The notes under the pieces: generated by a model
Databases searched by the model: none
What the model saw: the letters and a program-made list of their open reading frames with translations, nothing else
Told to the model about the DNA's origin: nothing
Translations under genes and position numbers: made by a program
Assembly: GCA_018660265.1 (NCBI GenBank)
Contig: JABJKS010000072.1
Location: forward strand, 1 to 64,000
Length of the DNA: 64,000 nt
Direction of reading: 5' to 3'
From: Rhodospirillaceae bacterium
GTDB taxonomy: Bacteria > Pseudomonadota > Alphaproteobacteria > GCA-2731375
Shown here: positions 44,966 through 53,911 of the stretch, piece after piece
Numbering within the stretch: the first letter of the stretch is position 1
How the letters are laid out: every line of letters starts with the position of its first letter

Positions 44966-46486
44966 CTAGGCCATACGGAAACGCCTACGAATTGCCAAGA
45001 TGAAAAGCGTTGTGAGGCCAATGACACCTAGCGAATAGATCAAGGAAAAGAGGCCGAAAATTATGGGGTGGGCAGCTCTTGGATCTATGGGCACGTCGAC
45101 CAATTGTTTGCCGCTAACCAGGCCGCTGAATGGTCTAACTGTCTGGCTGGTAACAAATTGTAGTGCCCAACCGGGATCTGCCTTGCCAAGCTTATGAACG
45201 AGTATGGCAGCAAAGACGCTGGAAAAAAGGAACAGAAATCCGAACCAAATGAGAGGGCGAGCCAAATCGCGACCATAGTCGGAACCGTACTTGTAAAGCG
45301 TGGCCAGAAATCGCTCAGACCATGTTGCTGTTCCTCGCTGTCGGCGACAATCCATTTCCAAAGCGAAGAATTCAGCTTGTTCATTCATCGCGCTAATATT
45401 TGCCATCGCCAACTTCAGTGTGCGGTATGCCTGCTCAGCCCGATATGTCTCATCATCATCAGCTCCGCGAGTACATTTGAACCGAGCCTCATGAAAATTC
45501 ATTCCTTGATGTGGCTTGGCTCCATGAAAGTCAGGAATTCCATTGAATTCGGCATTTGAAAAATCTACCGCCCCGGTGAATTCTCGATCTGCAAACCTCA
45601 CATCACCTAGAAAAACAGCTCTAACAAAACTTGTCGCGCCTATTGATTTTAGGGTGCCGCTAAATTTTGCATTTGTCCCGAAGGTACAATTTTTAAAACT
45701 TGTGCCGTCTGGAATAATTGAGTTAATGAAATCGGCAAGAGGGCCAAAAGTCGCCCCGTCGAACTCGCAGAATTGACCAAATTGCGCGGAAGAGAAAATC
45801 GCGCCAATACCAAATGTCGACTGAGAAAAATTTGCATCGAGTCCGAAATGTGAGTTTCGGAATATCACACGGTCTCCGAACTCGGTTTTAGAAGAATTGA
45901 AACTACGACCAAAGCTTGCCTCTGCGAAATTTGCGTCGTCTCCTACAAGCACACCGGAAAAATCAATATCTTCTTCAAACCGACATTGTGAAAAATCGGT
46001 ATTTTTACCAAAAATACTGCCGGAAAAATCGACTCTGGGGCAGAAAATGGCATGCGCAAATCTCGAGCCGCTTCCGAATTTGACGTTTTGTATCTGTGTT
46101 GTCGGCGCAAACATCGATTGGGTGAAATCAACAAAAATATCATCGCAATCAGGCAAAAATTCGTATCCCTCGGTTAATACCACTCCTTTGAGATTCGCTA
46201 GTCGATCACTTCGGCCATCGCGCATGATTTCGTGGATACATCGAACAAAAAGCTCAACGCTTGAAGCCGACCATTCGCGTTTTGGGCCAGTGTGGGCATT
46301 TAATTTCGCCGTCGAGAGTGGACGGCCATGCCGGTCCCATGCAGGTAAGTGGAATGCGCAATACTCGGCCTTGTCGAACCTGAGTTGCCCGCCGAGTTGC
46401 TCTACTATGTTATTTTCATATTTTGCAAGTTCGCCATCTTGAAACTGACAACGCTCGCCGGTATTTCCTGTATATACACAAGCCAT
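44966..46486 (-). CDS. Pentapeptide-repeat membrane protein
   Basis: 506 residues. The first 110 residues include a Cys-rich head (MACVYTGNTGERCQF; EYCAFHLPAW). Residues about 150-340 are F-x-x-(A/S/C)-x-F pentapeptides (VDFSGSIFGKNTDFSQCRFE), some with longer turns, predicting a quadrilateral beta-helix. A polar helix (EQAYRTLKLAMANI) follows, then two membrane helices (FGFLFLFSSVFAAILVHKLG and IIFGLFSLIYSLGVIGLTTLFILAI). This repeat-plus-two-TM design occurs in ion-channel-like pentapeptide proteins. Base composition is visibly AT-richer than its neighbours, which suggests horizontal acquisition. ATG 46486 starts after AAGGCGG. Confidence 0.8.
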   Translation of the reverse strand: MACVYTGNTGERCQFQDGELAKYENNIVEQLGGQLRFDKAEYCAFHLPAWDRHGRPLSTAKLNAHTGPKREWSASSVELFVRCIHEIMRDGRSDRLANLKGVVLTEGYEFLPDCDDIFVDFTQSMFAPTTQIQNVKFGSGSRFAHAIFCPRVDFSGSIFGKNTDFSQCRFEEDIDFSGVLVGDDANFAEASFGRSFNSSKTEFGDRVIFRNSHFGLDANFSQSTFGIGAIFSSAQFGQFCEFDGATFGPLADFINSIIPDGTSFKNCTFGTNAKFSGTLKSIGATSFVRAVFLGDVRFADREFTGAVDFSNAEFNGIPDFHGAKPHQGMNFHEARFKCTRGADDDETYRAEQAYRTLKLAMANISAMNEQAEFFALEMDCRRQRGTATWSERFLATLYKYGSDYGRDLARPLIWFGFLFLFSSVFAAILVHKLGKADPGWALQFVTSQTVRPFSGLVSGKQLVDVPIDPRAAHPIIFGLFSLIYSLGVIGLTTLFILAIRRRFRMA

Positions 46487-46542
46487 GTTCACCGCCTTCC
46501 GCCATAATTCTACTTCAGGCTGAAAATGAGTGGTAATGGTTA

Positions 46543-46764
46543 TTAAAAATTTTCTGATGCTGATTCTAACCGACACCCGAAAATTATGGCGACAACGCGC
46601 TCTATGGTCCAGAAGGCGGCGCGCCGGGCGGGTTCGGGGAAATTTACGGGAAGTTTCCTTAGGGCGAACATGGCTGCCAATACGGCTGTCGGGAACAGGA
46701 CCTGGCCGCATTCGACGCTGATGTTGAACATCAATTGGGCGAGGGGTGGCAGGGAACCGGCCAC
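46543..46764 (-). pseudogene. HupE/UreJ-family C-terminal remnant
   Basis: The frame encodes LAQLMFNISVECGQVLFPTAVLAAMFALRKL and AFWTIERVVAIIFG, which match the last two membrane helices of HupE/UreJ_2 proteins (FNLGVELGQLxFV; AFWxIER). Upstream in the same frame the match ends after about ten more residues (TVGLFVAGSLPP), and no start or N-terminal helices are found. It is therefore a gene relic in the spacer between the pentapeptide gene and mmsA. Confidence 0.5.
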
Positions 46765-47066
46765 AAAAAGCCCGACTGTCGGCGCGATAATTCTACCAAT
46801 CCCGGTAGTTGGGGGGCTTTTAAGGCGGCTGGGAACCTGCTAGATTTTGCGCCGTTCCTGCATTTTTTGCGACATTGCGAAGTCAGCGCGCCTGCACGCC
46901 AGTACGAAAGAAATATCATTTTGCCCGCATATCGCTCCCACCGTACCACCCAAGACAGACAAGCCGCCGCCAGGCCATGAGTGCCCGTGGGGCTGGTAGT
47001 TGGAAACCTCTGAACCGCTATCAGAAGGTCTCCCGTCTGGACAAAAGAAAATAAAGGGAAAGCAGC

Positions 47067-48572
47067 ATGAAACAACTACACCACTTTGTCGACGGCAAGG
47101 CCGTTGCGGGAGGGGCTGGGAATTTCAGCCCGGTCTATAACGCCTCCACCGGCGAACAGATTTCCGAATTGCCTCTGGCGACGGCGGATGAAGTCCGGGC
47201 TGTGATCGCATCGTCCCAGAAAGCCTATCCGGGCTGGGCGGCGACGCCGCCATCGGCGCGCGCGCGGGTGATGTTCCGCTATAAGGAGCTGATCGAAACG
47301 CATATGGATGAGTTGTCCGAGCTGTGTTCCATCGAACATGGCAAGGTAAAATCCGACGCGGCGGGTTCCATCACCCGGGGTTTGGAAGTGGTGGAATTTG
47401 CCTGTGGCATCCCACAGCTGTTAAAGGGCGAATTCTCGGCCAACGTGGCAGGCGGCATTGATCTCTATTCCATGCGCCAGTCCTTGGGCGTGGTCGCCGG
47501 TATCACGCCGTTTAATTTCCCGGCCATGGTGCCTATGTGGATGTTCCCCGTGGCCATTGCCTGTGGCAACTGTTTCATTTTGAAACCGTCCGAAAAAGAT
47601 CCGTCCTTGCCCCTGCGTCTGGCCGAATTGATGATGGAGGCCGGTGCGCCCGAGGGCGTGTTGAACGTGGTCAACGGCGGCAAGCTGGCAGTAGATACCT
47701 TGATCGAGGATGCGCGCGTTAAGGCGGTCAGCTTTGTTGGTTCCACGCCCATCGCCAATTATGTCTATGAACGCTGCGCCCATTTTGGCAAGCGGGTCCA
47801 GGCCATGGGCGGGGCCAAGAACCATATGATCATCATGCCCGATGCGGACATGGAACAGGCCGTCGATGCCCTGATGGGGGCCGGTTATGGTTCCGCAGGC
47901 GAACGCTGTATGGCCGTGTCCGTCGCAGTACCCGTGGGCCAGAATACAGCAGATGAATTGATCGCCCGCCTGAAGCCACGGATTGAAGCCCTCAAAGTAG
48001 GCCCCTCGTTAGACCCGGCCTCCGAGATGGGGCCATTGGTTACGGCGGAACATCTGGCCAAGGTCAAAGGCTATGTGGATCTGGGCGTGACTGAGGGCGC
48101 GGACCTGGTGGTTGATGGCCGTGATTTCAATGCCCAGGGTTACGAAAACGGCTTTTTCATGGGTGGTTGTCTGTTCGATAACGTCACCGATGATATGCGC
48201 ATCTATAAAGAGGAAATTTTTGGCCCGGTGCTGTCTGTTGTGCGCGCGCCTGATTTCGACGAGGCATTGCGCCTGCCCAGCGAACATGAGTTCGGCAACG
48301 GCGTGGCAATCTTCACCCGCGACGGTGATGCCGCCCGCGACTTCACCGCCAATGTGGAGGTCGGCATGGTGGGCATCAACGTACCCATCCCCGTGCCGAT
48401 GGCCTTTTACAGCTTTGGCGGTTGGAAGAATTCCGCCTTTGGCGATATGAACCAGCACGGCCCCGATGGGGTGCGCTTTTACACGCGGACCAAGACCGTC
48501 ACTTCGCGCTGGCCCACGGGCATTCGCGCTGGTGCGGAATTCGCCATGCCGACGCCGGGTCAAGAGGCTTAG
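47067..48572 (+). CDS. mmsA: CoA-acylating methylmalonate-semialdehyde dehydrogenase
   Basis: 501-residue aldehyde dehydrogenase. ITPFNFPAMVPMWMFPVAIACGN and SFVGSTPIANYVYE are NAD-site motifs; the nucleophile is Cys281 in GSAGERCMAVSVAV. The MmsA-specific pattern (short loop at the usual general-base Glu, CoA-dependent) and the C-terminal GGWKNSAFGDMNQHGPDGVRFYTRTKTVTSRW are clear. It converts methylmalonate or malonate semialdehyde to propionyl-CoA or acetyl-CoA in valine, inositol or beta-alanine breakdown. Propionyl-CoA made here would feed the mutase encoded 2 kb downstream. AAAGGGAAAG precedes ATG 47067. Confidence 0.93.
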   Translation: MKQLHHFVDGKAVAGGAGNFSPVYNASTGEQISELPLATADEVRAVIASSQKAYPGWAATPPSARARVMFRYKELIETHMDELSELCSIEHGKVKSDAAGSITRGLEVVEFACGIPQLLKGEFSANVAGGIDLYSMRQSLGVVAGITPFNFPAMVPMWMFPVAIACGNCFILKPSEKDPSLPLRLAELMMEAGAPEGVLNVVNGGKLAVDTLIEDARVKAVSFVGSTPIANYVYERCAHFGKRVQAMGGAKNHMIIMPDADMEQAVDALMGAGYGSAGERCMAVSVAVPVGQNTADELIARLKPRIEALKVGPSLDPASEMGPLVTAEHLAKVKGYVDLGVTEGADLVVDGRDFNAQGYENGFFMGGCLFDNVTDDMRIYKEEIFGPVLSVVRAPDFDEALRLPSEHEFGNGVAIFTRDGDAARDFTANVEVGMVGINVPIPVPMAFYSFGGWKNSAFGDMNQHGPDGVRFYTRTKTVTSRWPTGIRAGAEFAMPTPGQEA

Positions 48573-48580
48573 TTTTTCGC

Positions 48581-49753
48581 GTGCCAGATAGGTCTTCCGC
48601 CGCGACGCCGCCGAAAACACCTCTTGAGCGCTATCGCGCACTTCGCCAGTCCGGCGAGATAGAGGCGGACCCGGCCCAGGAATTGGCGGTGGAAAAGCTT
48701 CAAATGCTGCATCACCGCCTGGCCCAGTACGACCCCAGCCCCAACCAGAACTATGGCCAGGGCTGGCGGCAGTTTCTGTTTGGCCGCAGCCAGAAGGAGC
48801 CGGCGCCCGAGGGGTTGTACATCTATGGTGATGTGGGCCGGGGCAAATCCATGTTGATGGATCTGTTCTTTGACGGCGCCCCGATAGAGAAAAAGCGCCG
48901 GGTGCATTTCCATGAATTCATGGGTGAAGTACATGCCCGCATAAACGCTTTTCGCAAGGCCCCGGCGAAAGATCGTAAAGGGGACGACCCCCTACCACCC
49001 ATCGCCGCCGATATTGCCGAGGCGACCTGGCTGCTGTGCTTTGACGAGTTTGAGGTCAAGGACATTGCCGATGCCATGATATTGGGCCGTCTGTTCGCCC
49101 GACTGTTTGAACTGGGCGTGGTCGTCGTCTCCACCTCCAACCGGGCCCCGGATGAATTGTATAAAGGCGGTTTGAACCGGCAATTGTTCCTGCCTTTTAT
49201 TGAGGCCCTGAAACAGCGTCTGGATATCCTCTGCCTGGAAGGCTTGTTGGACTACCGCCTGGCCCGCATGCACGGTATGCCCACCTATTTCACGCCCCTG
49301 GATGAGGCGGCGAGCGCTGAACTGGATGATGCATTCGAACGCCTGACCGACCAAAAAAAGGGCGAGGTGGCGGAGCTGACGGTAAAGGCGCGCAAATTGG
49401 TCGTGCCCCAACAGGCCAAGGGCGTGGCCCGCTTCAGCTTTGACGAACTGTGTGCAACCGCCCTGGGGGCGCATGACTACCTGGCCCTGGGGCAACATTT
49501 TCACACGGTCATTCTGTCGGGCATCCCGGCCCTGGGACCGGAAAAACGCAACGAAGCCCGCCGCTTTGTTATTCTAATCGATGTTCTCTATGACAACGGC
49601 GTCAAACTGGTGGCCAGCGCCGAGACGGAGGTGGAGCAGATCTACCCGGCAGGTGACGGCGGCTTCGAATTCCAACGCACCGTATCCCGCCTGATGGAGA
49701 TGCAGTCCGAAGACTATTTCGATGCACCGCACAGGGCCGTGGTGGATCTTTAA
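48581..49753 (+). CDS. zapE: AFG1/ZapE-family ATPase
   Basis: 390-residue AAA-like ATPase. P-loop is YIYGDVGRGKSMLMDLFF, Walker B region CFDEFEVKDIADAMILGRLF, and VVSTSNRAPDELYKGGLNRQLFLPFI and RFSFDELCATALGAHDYLALG are family hallmarks. Bacterial ZapE acts in division and stress; mitochondrial AFG1 works with proteases. The frame is open into mmsA, so the start is uncertain: GTG 48581, 8 bp after the mmsA stop, gives the family length. In many alphaproteobacteria this gene lies beside mdh/sdh instead; here it follows mmsA directly. Confidence 0.88.
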   Translation: MPDRSSAATPPKTPLERYRALRQSGEIEADPAQELAVEKLQMLHHRLAQYDPSPNQNYGQGWRQFLFGRSQKEPAPEGLYIYGDVGRGKSMLMDLFFDGAPIEKKRRVHFHEFMGEVHARINAFRKAPAKDRKGDDPLPPIAADIAEATWLLCFDEFEVKDIADAMILGRLFARLFELGVVVVSTSNRAPDELYKGGLNRQLFLPFIEALKQRLDILCLEGLLDYRLARMHGMPTYFTPLDEAASAELDDAFERLTDQKKGEVAELTVKARKLVVPQQAKGVARFSFDELCATALGAHDYLALGQHFHTVILSGIPALGPEKRNEARRFVILIDVLYDNGVKLVASAETEVEQIYPAGDGGFEFQRTVSRLMEMQSEDYFDAPHRAVVDL

Positions 49754-49836
49754 CCTGCCCGCGAAGTCTATCGGTGGCCAATAGGCCTGTTTACAATAGT
49801 AGAAATCGACACCACCAAATCATAGGAGTTGGAAAC

Positions 49837-50640
49837 ATGGCGATACCGAACCTTAAACGCATTTTTGCCGGCAAGGATTTGAAGGTCGGGCATTCGATCT
49901 TTGAATTCAGTTCCCCTGGCCTGGGACAGATCATCGCCGGGGCGGGGGTGGATTTTGTCTTTCTGGATATGGAGCATTCGGGCTTTGGTATAACCGAGAC
50001 CAAGGGCATCATCGCCGGTCTGCGGGCGGGCAATGTGCCGGCCCTGGTGCGCCCGCCGTCGAACGCCTATCACCATATCGCCCGCGCCCTGGATGTCGGT
50101 GCCGACGGCCTGGCCATGCCCATGGTGGGGTCGGCGGCGGAAGCCGAACACATCGTTTCCTGTATGAAATACCCGCCCATGGGCAAGCGCGGCGTGGCCC
50201 TTGGTATTGCCCATGACCGCTATCGCCCCGGCGATACGGCCAAGACCCTGGCGGATGCCAATCGCCGCACCGCCTTTGCCGCCCTGATCGAGACCGAGGA
50301 AGGCGTTCGCAACATTGATGCCATCGCCCGAGTCAAAGGCGTGGATTGTTTGTGGATCGGCCATTTTGATCTTAGCTGTTCCCTGGGCATCAACGGACAG
50401 TTCGACCATCCGGACTTTATCAAGGCGACAAATGCGGTGAAACGCGCCGCCAAAAAACACAACAAAGCCCTGGGCCGCCTCACCTCCGATGCCGCAGGCG
50501 CCATCGCGCTTTATAAACAAGGCTATGACGTGCTGTGTTATTCCGGCGATCTGTGGGTCTATCAACAGGCCCTGACGGACGGTGTCAGTGAAATTCGCGC
50601 GGGGTGTAAACCGCGTAAAACGGCTGGGGGGAAGAAGTAA
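49837..50640 (+). CDS. HpcH/HpaI-family aldolase
   Basis: 267-residue class II aldolase of the HpcH/HpaI family (metal-dependent 2-keto-3-deoxy acid aldolases). VGHSIFEFSSPGLGQIIAGAGVDFVFLDMEHSGF contains the metal- and phosphate-binding start, VRPPSNAYHHIARALDVGADGLAMPMVGSA is the middle, and ALIETEEGVRNIDAIARVKGVDCLWIGHFDLSCSLG carries the metal-binding Glu and substrate loop. ATG 49837 follows TAGGAG. Likely substrates are 2-oxo-acids cleaved to pyruvate plus an aldehyde. It lies between zapE and the mutase, all on the plus strand. Confidence 0.85.
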   Translation: MAIPNLKRIFAGKDLKVGHSIFEFSSPGLGQIIAGAGVDFVFLDMEHSGFGITETKGIIAGLRAGNVPALVRPPSNAYHHIARALDVGADGLAMPMVGSAAEAEHIVSCMKYPPMGKRGVALGIAHDRYRPGDTAKTLADANRRTAFAALIETEEGVRNIDAIARVKGVDCLWIGHFDLSCSLGINGQFDHPDFIKATNAVKRAAKKHNKALGRLTSDAAGAIALYKQGYDVLCYSGDLWVYQQALTDGVSEIRAGCKPRKTAGGKK

Positions 50641-50723
50641 CCACCGCGCCAGCCGTCTTGACCTGAATCAAAGCATCTTGCCCGCCCTAGGCCTAGGACT
50701 TTAGGGTCGGGGAGGTGGCCGTC

Positions 50724-52385
50724 ATGGATCAACGTCACGAACTGAGCGAACTGGAACGGGCGCGGGCGCGCTGGGAGGAAGAGCGCCTGAAACCGGCGTT
50801 GGAGCGTGTGTCCCGGCCACCCATGCCGTCCGATCTGGATCAGGCGCGTCTGTATACGCCGCCCAACAATGACGGCGACTACCTGGCCGACCTGGGCTTT
50901 CCCGGCGAATATCCCTATACCCGTGGCGTGCAGCCATCCATGTATCAGGGCCGTTATTGGACCATGCGCCAATATGCCGGTTTCGGCACGCCGGCGGAAA
51001 CCCACCAGCGTTTTGACTATCTGTTGCAGCAAGGCCAGGGCGGTTTATTGGTGGCGTTCGATTTGCCGACACAGTTGGGCCTGGATTCAGACGACCCGAT
51101 GGCGGCAGGCGAAGTCGGCGTGGTTGGCGTGGCGGTGGATAGCCTGGCGGATATGGAGGTGATATTTCGCGGCCTGCCCCTGGAACAGGCCAGCCCATCC
51201 TTGACCATGAACGCAGCCGCGACCGTTTCCCTGGCCATGTACGTTGCCGTCGCCGAGGCTGAGGGCGTGCCAAGGGATCGCATATCGGGCACCACGCAGA
51301 ACGATATCCTGAAGGAATTCATCGCGCGCGGTACTTACATCTTTCCGCCCCGCCCCTCCATGCGGTTGAGCGTCGATCTGATCGAATATTGCAGCGCGAA
51401 CCTGCCGCGATGGAACCCCATCAACATCTGCGGCTATCATGTGCGCGAAGCAGGTTCGACCCTGGTGCAGGAAGTCGCCTTCGCCCTGGCCAACGCGATT
51501 ACATATATCGAGGCGTGTTTGGAACGCGGCCTGGACGTGGATGCCTTTGCCCCGCGCCTGGCCTTTAACTTTTCCGCCTCCGCCAATATTTTTCCCGAGG
51601 CCGCGAAATTCCGCGCCGCCCGGCGTCTATGGGCCAGGTTGTTGCGGGATCGGTTCGGCGCAAAGCTGGATGCATCGTGCATGTTTCGCACCGGCGCGGG
51701 CTCCTCCGGCAGTACCCTGGCAGCGCAACAGCCTGAAAACAACATCGTCCGCGTGGCCCTGCAGGCCCTGGCCGGTATTCTGGGCGGGGTGCAATCTATC
51801 CATACAGCGGCCTTTGACGAGGCGTTGGCCCTGCCGTCGGAACATTCCGCGTTGTTGGCGCTGCGGACCCAACAGGTGCTGGCGCATGAAAGCGGTGCCG
51901 GGGACGTTATCGATCCCCTGGGCGGTTCCTACTATGTGGAAAGCCTGACCGATCAGATTGAGGCAGAGGTAAAGGCGCAGATCGCCCGTATCGAAGACGA
52001 AGGCGGCATGTTGAAAGCCATAGAAGACGGCCGGGCCCAGGCAGAAATAGCCAAGGCCGCCTATGCCTATCAACAACAGATCGATGACGGCGCGCGTACC
52101 TTTGTGGGCGTCAACAAATTCCAGGATGCTGAAGACCCCAGAATAGAGCTGCACCGCCCCCGCCCGGAAATCGTCGCCGCGCAGATCGAGGCCCTGACCG
52201 CCCTGCGCCGAAACCGGGACAACGGCGCCGTGGACCATGCCCTGGCTGTCCTGAAAGACCAAACCAGGGGCAGCGACAATCTGATGTACCCCATCCTGGA
52301 CGCCGTCCGCGCCTATGCCACAATAGGTGAAATCTGCGCCGTGCTGCGCGCCGAATTCGGCGAATACCAGGCACCAGGGATTTGA
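50724..52385 (+). CDS. Methylmalonyl-CoA mutase, catalytic subunit (B12-domain-less)
   Basis: 553-residue TIM-barrel subunit of an acyl-CoA mutase, with the B12-binding domain encoded separately by the next gene. Substrate-pocket residues are Tyr84 (MRQYAGF), Arg202 (EFIARGTYIFPP) and His239 (NICGYHVREAGS). The Tyr and Arg are those of methylmalonyl-CoA mutase; isobutyryl-CoA mutases have Phe and Gln at these positions. This supports methylmalonyl-CoA to succinyl-CoA rearrangement. ATG 50724 has GGGGAGG 8 nt upstream; GTG 50715 is less likely. No MeaB-type chaperone gene is seen nearby. Confidence 0.88.
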   Translation: MDQRHELSELERARARWEEERLKPALERVSRPPMPSDLDQARLYTPPNNDGDYLADLGFPGEYPYTRGVQPSMYQGRYWTMRQYAGFGTPAETHQRFDYLLQQGQGGLLVAFDLPTQLGLDSDDPMAAGEVGVVGVAVDSLADMEVIFRGLPLEQASPSLTMNAAATVSLAMYVAVAEAEGVPRDRISGTTQNDILKEFIARGTYIFPPRPSMRLSVDLIEYCSANLPRWNPINICGYHVREAGSTLVQEVAFALANAITYIEACLERGLDVDAFAPRLAFNFSASANIFPEAAKFRAARRLWARLLRDRFGAKLDASCMFRTGAGSSGSTLAAQQPENNIVRVALQALAGILGGVQSIHTAAFDEALALPSEHSALLALRTQQVLAHESGAGDVIDPLGGSYYVESLTDQIEAEVKAQIARIEDEGGMLKAIEDGRAQAEIAKAAYAYQQQIDDGARTFVGVNKFQDAEDPRIELHRPRPEIVAAQIEALTALRRNRDNGAVDHALAVLKDQTRGSDNLMYPILDAVRAYATIGEICAVLRAEFGEYQAPGI

Positions 52386-52395
52386 AGGTGGGCAT

Positions 52396-52836
52396 ATGAC
52401 CGCCGCAGACACAGACACCACATCCAGGCGCGGCAACCGCATCCGCGTCCTGCTCGCCAAACCAGGCCTGGACGGCCACGACCGGGGCGTCAAAGTCCTG
52501 GCCCACGCCATGCGCGATGCGGGCATGGAAGTCATCTACACAGGCCTGCGCCAACCCGCCGCAGCCATCGTCGCCATGGCGGTCCAGGAAGACGTGGATA
52601 TCATCTGCGTCTCCATCCTGTCCGGTGCCCACAACATCCTGTTCGAACAAATCATGGCGAGTTTGAAAGATGCCGGTGCCCTCGATATCCCGGTCCTGGG
52701 CGGCGGCGTCATCCCCCAACAAGACATCGTCACCCTAAAAGAAATGGGCGTCCGCGAAATATTCACCCCCGGCGCGCGCCTGGACGAGATCACCGACTAT
52801 ATAGAAAATTTGGTCTGGCCGGACGACGAAGCCTAG
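52396..52836 (+). CDS. Methylmalonyl-CoA mutase, B12-binding subunit
   Basis: 146-residue cobalamin-binding Rossmann domain. RIRVLLAKPGLDGHDRGVKVLA holds the DxHxxG motif with His28 as lower axial ligand; VSILSGAHNILFEQIM and VLGGGVIPQQDIVTLKEMGVREIFTPG complete the site. ATG 52396 lies 10 bp past the stop of the large subunit with GAAGGTGGG before it. Together the two genes form a split (alpha/beta-type) mutase, as in archaea and several alphaproteobacteria that also carry a full-length enzyme. Confidence 0.92.
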   Translation: MTAADTDTTSRRGNRIRVLLAKPGLDGHDRGVKVLAHAMRDAGMEVIYTGLRQPAAAIVAMAVQEDVDIICVSILSGAHNILFEQIMASLKDAGALDIPVLGGGVIPQQDIVTLKEMGVREIFTPGARLDEITDYIENLVWPDDEA

Positions 52837-52868
52837 GCAAATCACCAGCGCCACTCACTAAACTTGGA

Positions 52869-53444
52869 TTAACCAAAACGTTTCCGAGCCCGGTTTTGCG
52901 CCCATCTCCGCGCATCTGTTTTTCGAATTCTAAATGTAAGCAACGGTTCACTGACCCCAAAATGCTCGCACGCTTGTCTAGTGTTGCTGATTTCTTCGAC
53001 GGCATATAGTGCAGCTGGTCGTGGGACTAAAAGAGCGAAACCTAAATCATGCGCTTCACGTTCTAACAATTTGTCAAAATTTCGACATCCGTCCGTCAAC
53101 ATTGGCGGCTTGGGCGGGTGGCCAAGGATGATATGTGCAAGCTCGTGGGCGATATTAGAGTTTTGGCGATAGTGATGGTGTGAATCATTGTGTACTATTT
53201 CTCGTCTAGTCCCATGCGCCAATGTGGCCGCCGAAAACTCGTCCCGCCATTTCGTCGAGAATTGAATTTTTCTTTCCCGCGTGATTGTTGGATGCTCGGA
53301 AAGCGCAATGACCGGTACACATAGGAATTCGGCAAGAAGAAAGGGGTTAAGAGGGGCATGCTCCGAGAGGTTTAGCTCCTTCCTGAACTCAAGCGCGTAC
53401 TCCTCCGATTCTTTCACAAATCCCTGCCGATGTCTGAGGGCCAA
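52869..53444 (-). CDS. ImmA/IrrE-family metallopeptidase
   Basis: 191 residues. The zinc site is H100-E-L-A-H104 in SNIAHELAHIILGH, with EREAHDLGFALLVPRPA downstream supplying the third ligand region; this is the DUF955/ImmA/IrrE fold. ImmA-type peptidases cleave a partner Xre-type repressor to relieve repression. The partner is encoded immediately upstream (1-bp gap). The start appears to be TTG 53444; GTG 53417 is an alternative. AT-rich compared with the mutase genes next to it, as expected for an accessory islet. Confidence 0.85.
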   Translation of the reverse strand: MALRHRQGFVKESEEYALEFRKELNLSEHAPLNPFLLAEFLCVPVIALSEHPTITRERKIQFSTKWRDEFSAATLAHGTRREIVHNDSHHHYRQNSNIAHELAHIILGHPPKPPMLTDGCRNFDKLLEREAHDLGFALLVPRPAALYAVEEISNTRQACEHFGVSEPLLTFRIRKTDARRWAQNRARKRFG

Positions 53445-53445
53445 T

Positions 53446-53799
53446 TTATTTTTTCCTCATGTGCTCGTATGCAGACTTGAGCATTGTTTCTAGGGCAATG
53501 GCACTTTCGCCACCTAAGTTCTTGTCGGCGCGCAATAAGGCAGAAATTTCAGATAATGGTTCAGGTCTTTGTTGAGGTTCATTTTCTGTCCTATAAAACA
53601 TTTTCGCATCGATACCCGACCAGCTCGCTAGCCCTGCTAGAGTATCGACATCCGGCCTTTTGCCCTGGCCCATTCGGGTCAAAGTCGACGCAGATATTTT
53701 GGCTTGATCGGCTACTTTTTTCCATGTGAGCCCCTTCGATTGCCTATGGCCATCCAGAGCGGCGTAAAAGCCTTCAGCATCAAATTTTAAATTCGACAT
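53446..53799 (-). CDS. Xre-family HTH repressor
   Basis: 117 residues. The helix-turn-helix is GLTWKKVADQAKISASTLTRMGQGKRPDVDTLAGLASWSG; the C-terminal part (ISALLRADKNLGGESAIALETML) likely dimerises or is the cleavage target. It pairs with the ImmA-type peptidase gene directly downstream. Two inverted repeats lie just upstream of its start (see the next entry), so autoregulation plus control of the divergent gene is likely. Confidence 0.87.
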   Translation of the reverse strand: MSNLKFDAEGFYAALDGHRQSKGLTWKKVADQAKISASTLTRMGQGKRPDVDTLAGLASWSGIDAKMFYRTENEPQQRPEPLSEISALLRADKNLGGESAIALETMLKSAYEHMRKK

Positions 53800-53804
53800 T
53801 TGAT

Positions 53805-53875
53805 TGATGATTTCATCATTGCAATAATCTCCTGAACGTGCAATCTATCTCAATAAGAATTGCAATATAGCAATT
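53805..53875. promoter_or_regulatory. Two operator-like inverted repeats in the Xre divergent promoter
   Basis: TGATGA-TT-TCATCA (53805-53818) is a perfect palindrome 6 nt from the Xre start. AATTGC-AATATA-GCAATT (53858-53875) has perfect 6-bp arms, and partial copies of TGCAAT occur at about 53820 and 53849. Both suit binding by a dimeric HTH repressor controlling both directions. Confidence 0.55.
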
Positions 53876-53911
53876 CGACGTCAAATTTGCAACAAAAAGG
53901 GCCGCCACACG

